NCBI GenBank assembly: GCA_024693045.1
Contig: JAILLQ010000015.1
Location: 1-57,099 of the forward strand
Length of the DNA stretch: 57,099 nt
Direction: 5' to 3'
DNA from: Treponema sp.
Lineage (GTDB): Bacteria; Spirochaetota; Spirochaetia; Treponematales; Treponemataceae
Below are positions 26,054-33,627 of this stretch, in pieces. Each line of letters opens with the position of its first letter. Position 1 is the first letter of the stretch. A model generated the notes under the pieces. It was given only the letters and a program-made list of their open reading frames with translations. It searched no databases and had not been told where the DNA came from. Made by a program: the position numbers and the translations under genes.

Positions 26054-26892
26054 TGCGACAGTTTATTTCTTCTGAAAATCCAGATAAAAAAGGAATCCTT
26101 AAAATACAGGGAAAAGATTTTCGTTATTTAAGACAGGTTTTGCGCTTAAAAGTCGGAGATATGTTTGCCCTTCGTCTTCCCTCTGGTGATTTGCAAAATA
26201 CAACAGTCTGTCAGATTGATGATAATGCTCGCTTTATTACCCTGCAGGTTTGTGGAGACAGTCAGAAATCTTCTATTACTCGTGGTGTTCAAGCGGAAAA
26301 TATTCAGGATGAATGTAAAGAGTCAGGGGTAGAATACTGGCTTTTTCAGTACATTGCAAAACCTGTAAAAATGGAGCAGATAATTCGTCAGGCTGTTGAA
26401 TGTGGAGTTAAATATATTCTTCCAATTGCAGGTGCTTATTCACAGAAGCAGAATGTTCTTGCTATGCAGGGCGCAAAGAAAGAACGTATAGAGCGAATCG
26501 TAAGAGAAGCCAGACAGCAAAGTGGTTCTCCTGTTGAAACAGAGATTTTAGCTCCTCTTTCTACGGAAGAGGCTCTGGAAGTCTGGAAAAAATCTTTTAA
26601 ATCTCCGGAAGAAGAAAAGGAAATTGCTGCGGCCTTTTCTTTGTGGGAAAGAAACGAAAATACCAGACGACTTTCTGAACTTATCAACGGCAAAAAAAAG
26701 CGTATTGCTCTGGCAGTTGGTTCTGAAGGCGGAATAAGTCCGGAAGAAATAAAAGTTCTTTCCGACTCTGGTTTTGCTACAATTCATTTTGCAGGAAACA
26801 TTTTAAGATGCGAAACTGCGGCTCTATATGGTATTGCAGCAGTGCAGTCTATGTACCAGGAAATGATTTCTGCTAAAGACATTTTGCAATAA
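26053..26892 (+). CDS. rsmE: 16S rRNA m3U1498 methyltransferase RsmE
   Basis: A 279-aa SPOUT-class methyltransferase that uses SAM to methylate U1498 of 16S rRNA. The C-terminal knot motif is clear: AVGSEGGISPEEI (about 219) and GNILRCETAALYG (about 247). The N-terminal PUA-like part (about 1-70) is present. An acidic/Lys-rich insertion around 170-200 is unusual but does not break the core. It overlaps the ctp stop by one base. Confidence 0.92.
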   Translation: MRQFISSENPDKKGILKIQGKDFRYLRQVLRLKVGDMFALRLPSGDLQNTTVCQIDDNARFITLQVCGDSQKSSITRGVQAENIQDECKESGVEYWLFQYIAKPVKMEQIIRQAVECGVKYILPIAGAYSQKQNVLAMQGAKKERIERIVREARQQSGSPVETEILAPLSTEEALEVWKKSFKSPEEEKEIAAAFSLWERNENTRRLSELINGKKKRIALAVGSEGGISPEEIKVLSDSGFATIHFAGNILRCETAALYGIAAVQSMYQEMISAKDILQ

Positions 26893-26924
26893 AGTATGTA
26901 ATATAGAAAAAGTGTGGAGATAAC

Positions 26925-27656
26925 ATGAGACGTATTAAACTGATTGGCGTTCCTGTTGATATTTTGAATCCAGAAGAACTTGAACTAACTCTTTTGGAAT
27001 TGCTTGCAAAGCCTGGTACAAAGCATATTGTTTTTTTATCTGTATGGAATCTTTTAAAAGCCCGTCACAAAGGTGATTTTCAGGATTATGTTTCTTCAGC
27101 GGATTTAATTATTCCCATTTCAAAGAGCATTCTGGCTGGAGCAAAATTTTTAAAAAAGGATATTCCTGTTCGTTATAATCCTTTTACATTTACAATAAAT
27201 CTGCTCTCGTATCTGGATTCTCATTTTAAATCTCTCTATTTGCTCGGTTCCAGAGGACAGACACTTCATGTAGCTGAAAGAAACTTGAGGGATACTTTTC
27301 CTCATCTTAAGATAGTTGGTCGCCATGTCGGTTATTTTCCAAAGCAAAAAGAAGATGACATTGTTGTAAATATTTATAAAAGTGCTCCTTCCCTTGTTCT
27401 TGTCAGTGATGGAATAAAAGATAAGGCGTTATGGTCCTACAAGCGAAGAAATCGTTTTTCTTCCAGCATATTCTGTTATTACCGGGATTCTTTAGGAATT
27501 TTTTCAAAAAGAATTAAGCGTGTAGATGAAGATGTATTTGCAAAAGGCCATGAAATCTGGCACGAAATAGGGAAAAATCCCTTAAAATTATTTTTACTTT
27601 TACCATTTATTCATTATATAATGATTCTGCTTGTTTATAGGCTATTCAAGAAGTAA
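26925..27656 (+). CDS. WecG/TagA-type glycosyltransferase
   Basis: A 243-aa protein of the WecG/TagA/CpsF family (GT26), which adds an amino sugar to a lipid-linked precursor of cell-surface glycans. Family pattern: IGVPVDIL…EEL near the start, then SADLIIP (about 55), YLLGSRGQTLHVAERNL (about 105) and GRHVGYF (about 131). The last ~25 residues are hydrophobic and may tether it to the membrane. GTGGAG precedes the ATG. No other glycan genes are next to it, so the acceptor is unknown. Confidence 0.8.
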   Translation: MRRIKLIGVPVDILNPEELELTLLELLAKPGTKHIVFLSVWNLLKARHKGDFQDYVSSADLIIPISKSILAGAKFLKKDIPVRYNPFTFTINLLSYLDSHFKSLYLLGSRGQTLHVAERNLRDTFPHLKIVGRHVGYFPKQKEDDIVVNIYKSAPSLVLVSDGIKDKALWSYKRRNRFSSSIFCYYRDSLGIFSKRIKRVDEDVFAKGHEIWHEIGKNPLKLFLLLPFIHYIMILLVYRLFKK

Positions 27657-27710
27657 ACAGTCTATAGAACCATCCTTTTTTTAATGCATTTTATCATGGG
27701 AGGAAGATAA

Positions 27711-28487
27711 ATGTATTTAAAAAATGTTTGTGGTTCACCTGTATTGATTAATACAGATCTGTTGAAGGTTGCCGGAGTATCTAAGGCAATTAACAGTGTG
27801 AAAAACTATTTGCAGAAGGTTTCTGAAACGGACCTGGATGTTTTGTTGTTGGGCGAAAGTGGAACAGGCAAAACTTACATGGCCAGAATTATTCACGAAT
27901 TGTCAGATCGAAGGGGAAAGCCCTTTGTTGCCTTGAATATGGCGTCAATTCCAGAAACTTTAGCTGAATCAGAGCTATTTGGTACGGTTAGCGGGGCCTA
28001 TACTGGCGCTGTTAATAGACCGGGCTTTGTATGCGTTGCAAATGGCGGTACCTTGTTTTTTGATGAAATTGCAGAATTACCTTTGGCTGTTCAAGCAAAG
28101 CTTTTACATTTTGTCGAAACAGGAACTTTTTGCAAGGTTGGCTCAACAACAGAGAATCACGTGGATGTTCGAATTATCTGTGCCACAAATGCAGATTTAG
28201 AAGAACTGGTAAAACAGAGGAAATTTAACGAAGCCTTGTATTACAGAATTTATAAAGCTGTCGTTAGAATTCCGCCTCTAAGAAGTCGAAGGGAAGATAT
28301 TTTAGTTCTTTCTGAATATTTTCTAAAAAAGAGAGGCTTTAGTATTCAGAGTTTTTCATCTGAAGCATTGCTTAGTCTGCAGAATCATGATTGGCCCGGT
28401 AATGTAAGGCAACTGGAAAATTGCCTGCATGTTACCTGTGAATTGAACAGGGGCAAAATTATCGGGGTCGAAGATTTAGTTTTCTAG
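27711..28487 (+). CDS. Sigma-54 activator consisting of the AAA+ domain only
   Basis: A 258-aa protein that is almost entirely the AAA+ core of sigma-54 activators. Walker A GESGTGKT (48-55), the sigma-54 contact loop as GAYTGA (95-100, normally GAFTGA), Walker B GGTLFFDEIAELP (about 114), the VRIPPLRSRREDI arginine region (about 185) and sensor II NHDWPGNVRQLEN (about 224). No receiver, GAF or PAS domain precedes it and no Fis-type HTH follows, so it cannot bind DNA in the usual way. GGGAGG precedes the start. It could work in trans with a partner, as HrpR/S-type or PspF-like short activators do. Confidence 0.85.
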   Translation: MYLKNVCGSPVLINTDLLKVAGVSKAINSVKNYLQKVSETDLDVLLLGESGTGKTYMARIIHELSDRRGKPFVALNMASIPETLAESELFGTVSGAYTGAVNRPGFVCVANGGTLFFDEIAELPLAVQAKLLHFVETGTFCKVGSTTENHVDVRIICATNADLEELVKQRKFNEALYYRIYKAVVRIPPLRSRREDILVLSEYFLKKRGFSIQSFSSEALLSLQNHDWPGNVRQLENCLHVTCELNRGKIIGVEDLVF

Positions 28488-28507
28488 ACAATGACCTGTC
28501 GGACGCT

Positions 28508-29269
28508 TTAAGACTTTTGTTTTGGAGCGTTCGACTTTTTATTTGCGAGCCCAGCTGCTTTTGTAAAGGTTTTTTCAAGATACTGTGCTTCTCCTTCTGA
28601 AAGTCCAGCTCTGGAAAGGATGGCCCTCCAAAAAGCTTCCATTACAGGGCGACCGGTAACTTTAAAAAATCCTATTTTTTGCAGGCTGTCCGCAATAACC
28701 TTTACGGTTTTATCCAGTCTTTTTAACGAAAGGGGTGTGTATCCTGTTAAATAATCATTCTTTTTTCTGAACAAGTGATACGAGATGATTTGAACTGCAT
28801 GAGAAAGATTTAGAGAGCCAAATTCATCGCTGGAAGGAATTGTAACTCCCATTGTACATTCCTGGAGCTGGTCATCTGTAAGACCTGTCCTTTCGTTACC
28901 GAATACAACAGCTATTTTTCTACCGTCGGAATCATCTTTGTCAGAACCGGTCAATTTTGAGGCTGTTTCTGCAAATTCTTCGGGAAGGAATAGTTTTCCC
29001 TTTCTGTTTTGGCCTCTGCGCCTTGTAGTTCCTGCTGCGATAGCACAATCTTTAGTCGCTTCTGTAATTGAATTGAAGAACTTTGCATTATCGTAAATAT
29101 ATGCTGCATGAATTGCCAGAACGTGAACTTTTTCAATGTCATAATCTGATTTTTTTCCAACAATTCGCAATTCATGTATATCGCTGTTTGCCATTGCCCG
29201 GCAGGCGGAACCAATGTTTCTGCATTCATCAGGGTGATCTAAAACAATAACAACCTTATTCAAATCCAT
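28508..29269 (-). CDS. trmJ: TrmJ-like SPOUT RNA methyltransferase
   Basis: A 253-aa SAM-dependent 2'-O-methyltransferase of the SpoU/TrmJ family; TrmJ modifies position 32 of several tRNAs. Motif 1 near the start (VVIVLDHPDECRNIGSACRAM, Asn/Arg in the NIG.A.R pattern), motif 2 VVFGNERTGLTDDQL (about 142) and motif 3 IPSSDEFGSLNLSHAVQI (about 167) are clear. A TGATATAAT extended -10 box ends 6 nt before its ATG, so a leaderless mRNA is likely. It is convergent with the AAA+ gene. Confidence 0.88.
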   Translation of the reverse strand: MDLNKVVIVLDHPDECRNIGSACRAMANSDIHELRIVGKKSDYDIEKVHVLAIHAAYIYDNAKFFNSITEATKDCAIAAGTTRRRGQNRKGKLFLPEEFAETASKLTGSDKDDSDGRKIAVVFGNERTGLTDDQLQECTMGVTIPSSDEFGSLNLSHAVQIISYHLFRKKNDYLTGYTPLSLKRLDKTVKVIADSLQKIGFFKVTGRPVMEAFWRAILSRAGLSEGEAQYLEKTFTKAAGLANKKSNAPKQKS

Positions 29270-29275
29270 GGAAGG

Positions 29276-29284
29276 ATTATATCA
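29276..29284 (-). promoter_or_regulatory. Extended -10 of trmJ
   Basis: On minus TGATATAAT, 6 nt before ATG 29269, without a ribosome site. The -35 region is weak. Confidence 0.6.
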
Positions 29285-29313
29285 AAATTTCGTATAAAAG
29301 TGTAATTTTTATT

Positions 29314-29342
29314 TTGACCTATTGTTATTTAAATAGTATAAT
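29314..29342 (+). promoter_or_regulatory. Promoter of the first STAS/zinc-ribbon gene
   Basis: TTGACC (29314-29319), 17-bp spacer, TATAAT (29337-29342). The leader of ~20 nt carries an ACGGAG ribosome site. Confidence 0.75.
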
Positions 29343-29368
29343 TTGTAGGAGTAACGGAGTATAAAACT

Positions 29369-29920
29369 ATGACTAATAATAATAATATTGTTCCGGCTTT
29401 TGATGACGAAAGAGATGATAGTTTAAAGATTTCTCTGGAAAAAATTGATTCAGTTCAGAATGGTTTAAAAATTTATCTGAACGGTTATATCGATACATAT
29501 AATTCTAATTTCTTTCAAAAGAAGATTACAAAAGTTGTGGAAGCTGGTTTTATTAATTTGATTTTCAACTGCTCTGCATTGAATTATGTTTCATCAACGG
29601 GTATCGGATCTTTTACTTCGTTTTTGAAAATGTTAAAGCCTAAAGGCGGAGATATCGTTCTTCTCGAAATCCAGCCTAAAGTATATGAAGTATTCCAGCT
29701 TTTGGGATTCTCTCAGTTCTTTAATATTAAAGATACAATGGATGATGCAGTTGCTTTCTTTAAGCAGGGAACACCAGTTGCAGAAAGCATCTTCCCTAAA
29801 GTTTTTGCTTGTCCAATGTGTAACAAACATTTGAGAGCAACTCGTTCTGGTCGTTTCAGATGTTCTGAATGTAAGTCAATTTTGGCTATCAATGATCAGG
29901 GTGTTGTTTCACTGGGATAA
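29369..29920 (+). CDS. STAS-domain protein with C-terminal zinc ribbon (copy 1)
   Basis: A 183-aa cytoplasmic protein. Residues about 18-125 form a STAS domain like anti-anti-sigma factors; the phosphorylatable Ser lies in NYVSSTGIGSF (about 71-81). Residues about 145-183 contain CPMC…CSEC, two CxxC pairs that should bind zinc. The STAS part usually binds an anti-sigma kinase; the ribbon may bind RNA polymerase or another partner (inference). A close paralogue is at 53209 with the same layout. No kinase or phosphatase gene is next to it. Confidence 0.85.
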   Translation: MTNNNNIVPAFDDERDDSLKISLEKIDSVQNGLKIYLNGYIDTYNSNFFQKKITKVVEAGFINLIFNCSALNYVSSTGIGSFTSFLKMLKPKGGDIVLLEIQPKVYEVFQLLGFSQFFNIKDTMDDAVAFFKQGTPVAESIFPKVFACPMCNKHLRATRSGRFRCSECKSILAINDQGVVSLG

Positions 29921-29939
29921 AATCTAGAAACTTTGCAAG

Positions 29940-29967
29940 ACCGGCTTTTATAAGCCGGTTTTTTTTT
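29940..29967 (+). terminator. Terminator after STAS copy 1
   Basis: ACCGGCTT, loop TTAT, AAGCCGGT, then eight T residues. Confidence 0.9.
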
Positions 29968-30345
29968 GCATTTTTTCTAAGAAAATAAATAAAAAGTGTG
30001 TCAATAGTCATTTTTTTTAGACACTATTTTTACCCACTTGACAAAAAATAATTCACCACTTTTCTAGTCTAAAAACACAAGTTATGCACATTAAAGAAAG
30101 GGTTTTACACAAGTTATCCACAAGTAAGAGGGGGAAAATATGAAAAATGTGGAAAAAAATACAAAAAAATATTTTTTTTGTATAGTGGAATATTTGTAAT
30201 TCTATATGATATAACAAAATAAATACTAGTATAAAAAAGATAATATTTTTTTTAAAAAAAAATTTCAATAATAAAAAAAACACAAAGTTATCCACAAGTT
30301 GTGAACATTTTCAAAAGTTATTTTTTCAGTTAGAATCCACTTATT
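29968..30345. other. AT-rich intergenic region with DnaA-box cluster (origin-like)
   Basis: A ~380-bp gene-free stretch of very high AT. Three perfect DnaA boxes (TTATnCACA) lie on the plus strand at 30082-30090, 30114-30122 and 30288-30296. Near-matches lie at 30103-30111 (plus) and 30148-30156 (minus, one mismatch each). Between them, 30157-30280 is almost pure A/T and could melt easily. These are hallmarks of a replication origin or a DnaA-control site. No dnaA, dnaN or gyr gene is in the window, so the role is open. Confidence 0.6.
30308..30336 (+). promoter_or_regulatory. Promoter of the Nudix gene
   Basis: TTTTCA (30308-30313), 17-bp spacer, TAGAAT (30331-30336), then 9 nt to ATG 30346 with no ribosome site. 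Confidence 0.5.
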
Positions 30346-30897
30346 ATGTCAGACAATAAGTTTAATTTTTGCCCTAATTGTGCAAGTAAAAATATAGAGT
30401 ATAGGGATAATAAAAAATGGTTCTGTACTGATTGTGGTTTTGATTTATACAATAATGTTGCCAGTGCAGTAGGGGCTATAATCTACGATTCTGGAAATAA
30501 AGTTTTATTTGAAGTAAGGGCAAAGAATCCACGTAAAGGATTTCTCGCTCTTCCAGGAGGATTTACGGACAGAGATGAAAGTGCAGAAGACGCTATTGTT
30601 CGTGAATGTCGTGAAGAAATTGGATACGAAATATCCGATATAAAATATTTATGTAGTTTTCCAAATGACTACGAATACAAGGGAATTAGTTACAAAACCT
30701 GTGATTTATTCTTTGCTGTGAAGTGTCCACATGAATGCACTTCTATTGATGATTTGATTACAAAACTTTCTATGGAAAAAAGTGAAGTAACAGGTTTCGC
30801 GTCATATGTTATAAATAGTGAAGAAGATATTGAAAAAATTCCTCTGGCTTTTAAATCTGCAAACAAGGCTTTGAAAAGCTGGCTGAATAAAAAGTGA
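30346..30897 (+). CDS. Nudix hydrolase with N-terminal zinc ribbon
   Basis: A 183-aa hydrolase for nucleoside diphosphates linked to another moiety. Residues 8-31 hold CPNC…CTDC, a zinc ribbon as in NADH-pyrophosphatase-like Nudix proteins. The Nudix box is GGFTDRDESAEDAIVREC followed by REEIG (about 65-86), with all Glu residues kept. Substrate cannot be read. It lacks a ribosome site and lies directly after the DnaA-box region. The tRNA-Cys gene follows under its own promoter. Confidence 0.85.
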   Translation: MSDNKFNFCPNCASKNIEYRDNKKWFCTDCGFDLYNNVASAVGAIIYDSGNKVLFEVRAKNPRKGFLALPGGFTDRDESAEDAIVRECREEIGYEISDIKYLCSFPNDYEYKGISYKTCDLFFAVKCPHECTSIDDLITKLSMEKSEVTGFASYVINSEEDIEKIPLAFKSANKALKSWLNKK

Positions 30898-30925
30898 ATA
30901 AAAGGAACTTTTTTATCTACTGGAC

Positions 30926-30954
30926 TGGACAAAGTTTTATATTTCGGGTATAGT
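30926..30954 (+). promoter_or_regulatory. Promoter of tRNA-Cys
   Basis: TGGACA (30926-30931), 17-bp spacer, TATAGT (30949-30954), ~11 nt before the mature tRNA. Confidence 0.7.
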
Positions 30955-30965
30955 GCTTTTCACAT

Positions 30966-31037
30966 GGTGTGGTACCCAAGCGGTAAGGGATCGGTCTGCA
31001 AAACCGTCATTGGTAGGTTCGACTCCTATCCACACCT
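30966..31037 (+). tRNA. tRNA-Cys (anticodon GCA)
   Basis: The 7-bp acceptor stem GGTGTGG/CCACACC, CCC/GGG D-stem, anticodon loop CTGCAAA with GCA, T-arm with TTCGACT and U73 discriminator are all in place; U73 is typical of tRNA-Cys. The first anticodon-stem pair is U-U. CCA is not encoded. Confidence 0.93.
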
Positions 31038-31039
31038 CT

Positions 31040-31069
31040 AAGGATTGTCTTTATGGCAATCCTTTTTTT
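31040..31069 (+). terminator. Terminator of tRNA-Cys
   Basis: AAGGATTG, 9-nt loop, CAATCCTT followed by T residues. Confidence 0.88.
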
Positions 31070-31111
31070 ATCAGGCTGGTCTTGGCGAAGCCGCAGTCTG
31101 TTTCTATATAT

Positions 31112-31140
31112 GGCCGTCTGTTATTCAGGCGGCCTTTTTT
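31112..31140 (+). terminator. Second hairpin with T run between tRNA-Cys and recQ
   Basis: GGCCGTCTG, loop TTATT, CAGGCGGCC (one G-U) and six T residues. It ends at the recQ stop codon and blocks plus-strand transcripts from entering recQ antisense. Confidence 0.75.
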
Positions 31141-32977
31141 AGTCAAAATTGCCGATGATGCGCAAAAGCTGACTTCCGATTTTTTCTGCCTTTGCCTGTC
31201 CTATTCCGAATACTTCCAGTAATTCTTTTTCATTCAGAGGATGTTTTTCTACGAGTTCTTCCAGGGTTTTATCACCAAATATTACATATGGAGGAACATT
31301 CTGATCGTCTGCGATTTTTTTACGCCAATCCTTTAATGTGTTATAAAGTTCCAGTGCACTTCCTGATAATGTTTTGGCATAAGCACCTTTTTTATGAAGG
31401 GCAAATAAAGCAGGTTTAGCTTTTGGTGCGTTTAGAAGTTTTTCGGCTTTATATTCAAATGGAAGCATAATTTTTTCTCGATTTACAAGGGCATTTTTAC
31501 CGCTTTCGGTTAAATACAGGATGTTGTATTCTCCCATTTTTATTATGTATCCGTTTTCAATAAGGAGTTCTGAAAGTTCGAACCATTTGTCTTTTTTTAA
31601 TTCTTTACCGATTCCCCAGGTAGAAAGCAGATTATGCTGGTTTTCCATTATTCTTGCCTGCTTTGATCCCATAAGTACGTCTACTATGTAAGAAGTACCG
31701 TATTTTTGCTTAAGTCTTACCATGCAGCTCATAAATTTCTGGGCTGGGATTGTAAGGTCATTCAGTGGAATTGGTTCTGAAGAACAGATATCACAACAGT
31801 CACTTTGTTCTTCTTTTAAGTGCTCTCCGAAATAGCCTAGTAACTGTCTTCTTCGGCAGCTTCTGGATTTTGCATAATTTATCATTCCCTGAAGTAGTTT
31901 TTCTGACTTTTCAGGATCAGCGGCTTCCTGGAAGAAAAAACGTATTTTATGGATATCACCCAGGCTGTAAAGTAAGAGTGCGTGACTTTCAAGTCCATCT
32001 CGTCCAGCTCGACCGATTTCCTGATAATATTCTTCAAGAGATTTTGGCATATCATAGTGTATAACAAAACGGACGTTGGGCTTGTTGATTCCCATTCCGA
32101 ATGCAACTGTTGCAACCATGATTCTTACTTTATCTTTTATAAAGAGATCCTGATTTTTGCTTCTTTCTAAATCGGATAAACCAGCATGGTAACTTAAAAC
32201 TGAATAGTGAAGGTTTTTTAAGGCGACTGTAAGTTGGTCTACTTGTTTGCGTGAAAAACAGTATATTATTCCACTTTCGTCTTTGTGCTTTTCTATACAG
32301 TCTATTACTTGATTTAATGCATCTTTTTTGGGTTTTACTTCAAGAAATATGTTTTCCCGGTTGAAAGATGCCACAAATATTTTTGGATTACGAAGCTGGA
32401 GATTTTTTGCAATATCTTCCCGAACCTGAGGAGTTGCTGTTGCAGTAAGGGCAAGGCATACTGCTTCTGGAAACTGGTGTCTAACTGCTGCGATTTCCAT
32501 ATAATCAGGTCTGAAGTCGTGTCCCCATTCTGAAACGCAGTGAGCTTCGTCAATTGTTATGCAACTAATTGGAACGGAACATTCATGCAGGATACTTTGC
32601 ATTCTTCCTGTGGCTAATCCTTCTGGGGATAGGTATACGATTTTTATTTTTCCGGATTTTAAGTCTTTTACGGTATCAAGGTAATCTTTCCATTCAAGGG
32701 AACTGTTTAAGTAAACGGCGTCAATTCCATTTTCTTTTAGGGAAGAAACTTGATCTTGCATGAGAGAAATTAAAGGAGAAACTACTATTGTAATTCCGGG
32801 GAATAGCAGGGCGGGGATTTGATAGCACATTGATTTGCCTCCGCCAGTTGGCATTATGGCAAGGGTATCTTTTCCTTCCATTACAGATTTGATTATGTCC
32901 ATCTGTAGTGGACGAAATGATTTATAACCGAAGACGGTTTTGAGTATGCTTTCTGCTCTAGATGTAATATTTTCCAT
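31139..32977 (-). CDS. recQ: ATP-dependent DNA helicase RecQ
   Basis: A 612-aa 3'-5' helicase for recombination and fork repair. Walker A MPTGGGKSMCYQIPAL (about 42), DEAH box TIDEAHCVSEWGHDFRP (about 140), helicase motif VI IGRAGRDG (about 325), the zinc-binding Cys cluster CRRRQLL…CCDIC (about 378-398), an RQC part and a C-terminal HRDC domain (about 535-612). Length is normal. AGGGA lies before the start, with a TATAAT box ~19 nt upstream. Confidence 0.95.
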   Translation of the reverse strand: MENITSRAESILKTVFGYKSFRPLQMDIIKSVMEGKDTLAIMPTGGGKSMCYQIPALLFPGITIVVSPLISLMQDQVSSLKENGIDAVYLNSSLEWKDYLDTVKDLKSGKIKIVYLSPEGLATGRMQSILHECSVPISCITIDEAHCVSEWGHDFRPDYMEIAAVRHQFPEAVCLALTATATPQVREDIAKNLQLRNPKIFVASFNRENIFLEVKPKKDALNQVIDCIEKHKDESGIIYCFSRKQVDQLTVALKNLHYSVLSYHAGLSDLERSKNQDLFIKDKVRIMVATVAFGMGINKPNVRFVIHYDMPKSLEEYYQEIGRAGRDGLESHALLLYSLGDIHKIRFFFQEAADPEKSEKLLQGMINYAKSRSCRRRQLLGYFGEHLKEEQSDCCDICSSEPIPLNDLTIPAQKFMSCMVRLKQKYGTSYIVDVLMGSKQARIMENQHNLLSTWGIGKELKKDKWFELSELLIENGYIIKMGEYNILYLTESGKNALVNREKIMLPFEYKAEKLLNAPKAKPALFALHKKGAYAKTLSGSALELYNTLKDWRKKIADDQNVPPYVIFGDKTLEELVEKHPLNEKELLEVFGIGQAKAEKIGSQLLRIIGNFD

Positions 32978-33017
32978 TAAAATTCCCTAAAAAAAGATTA
33001 TAACGAAGAAAAAACTC

Positions 33018-33046
33018 TTGAAAAAGAGTTTAGAATTTGTTAATGT
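33018..33046 (+). promoter_or_regulatory. Promoter of tRNA-Leu
   Basis: TTGAAA (33018-33023), 17-bp spacer, TAATGT (33041-33046), ~10 nt before the tRNA. Confidence 0.6.
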
Positions 33047-33056
33047 AGATTCACTT

Positions 33057-33139
33057 GCCGGAGTGGTGGAATGGTAGACACGAAAGACTCAAAATCTTTT
33101 GTCAGCGATGGCGTAAGAGTTCAAGTCTCTTCTCCGGTA
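33057..33139 (+). tRNA. tRNA-Leu (anticodon CAA)
   Basis: 83 nt with the long variable arm of class II tRNAs. Acceptor GCCGGAG pairs with CTCCGGT (G-U first pair), anticodon stem AAAGA/TCTTT with loop CTCAAAA (CAA), T-arm AAGAG/CTCTT with TTCAAGT, and A73 as required for Leu. CCA is not encoded. Its 3' tail is repeated twice downstream. Confidence 0.94.
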
Positions 33140-33627
33140 TATAAAGCTTGTTCGTTGAGAGCAAGCTTTTTTTATTTAACTAGCTCATTTGCTATGTTGA
33201 ACTCTCTCGCTCGATGAATCTCGCTCGGAGCCGAAGGTGTGGTAGAACCTAAATCAATCCGGTGGATTGATTTTTAACGGTTCTGCTATAGTAGGCTAGT
33301 TCAAGTCTCTTCTCCGGTATAAAAAGCTTGTTCGTATAGAGCAAGCTTTTTTTATTTAACCAGCATAAATTGCTGTGTTGAACTCTCTCGCTCGATAAAT
33401 CTCGCTCGGAGCCGATAGGGGGTAGAACCTAAATCAATCCTGAGCGGATTGATTTTTAACGGTTCTGCTATGGTAGGCTAGTTCAAGTCTCTTCTCCGGT
33501 ATAAAGGTTTATTCGCAAAGAATGAACCTTTTTTATTTAACTAGCTCATTTGCTGTGTTGAACTCTCGCTCGATAAATCTCGCTCGGAGCCGCAAGGGGG
33601 TAGAACCTAAATCAATCCTGAGCGGAT
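33118..33627 (+). repeat. Three tandem ~180-bp units carrying the tRNA-Leu 3' tail
   Basis: A direct repeat with period 180-182 bp. Identical 21-bp copies of the tRNA-Leu T-loop/3' acceptor strand lie at 33120-33140 (in the tRNA), 33300-33320 and 33482-33502. Each is followed by a terminator hairpin (33143-33173, 33323-33353, about 33505-33533), a segment with CTCTCGCTCG and CTCGCTCGGAGCCG, then a nested inverted repeat (AGAACC…AATCAATCC / GGATTGATT…GGTTCT) and GGCTAG. Unit 3 stops at the comM stop codon. No open frame is present. It looks like repeated insertion or duplication at the tRNA end. Confidence 0.85.
33143..33173 (+). terminator. Terminator of tRNA-Leu (repeat unit 1)
   Basis: AAAGCTTG, loop, CAAGCTTT with a T run. 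Copies follow in units 2 and 3; in unit 3 the stem sequence is different (AAGGTT…ATTC / GAAT…AACCTT) but still pairs. Confidence 0.85.

Noticed and set aside
31139..31222. Small protein gene spanning tRNA-Cys and the recQ end
   Set aside because: The open frame runs through a tRNA and two terminators and has no recognisable product.
33300..33502. Second and third tRNA-Leu genes
   Set aside because: Only the T-loop and 3' acceptor strand are repeated; the 5' half and anticodon arm are absent.
33118..33627. Possible CRISPR array in the tandem repeat region
   Set aside because: The repeating unit is ~180 bp and conserved almost throughout; there are no short repeats with unique spacers and no cas genes.
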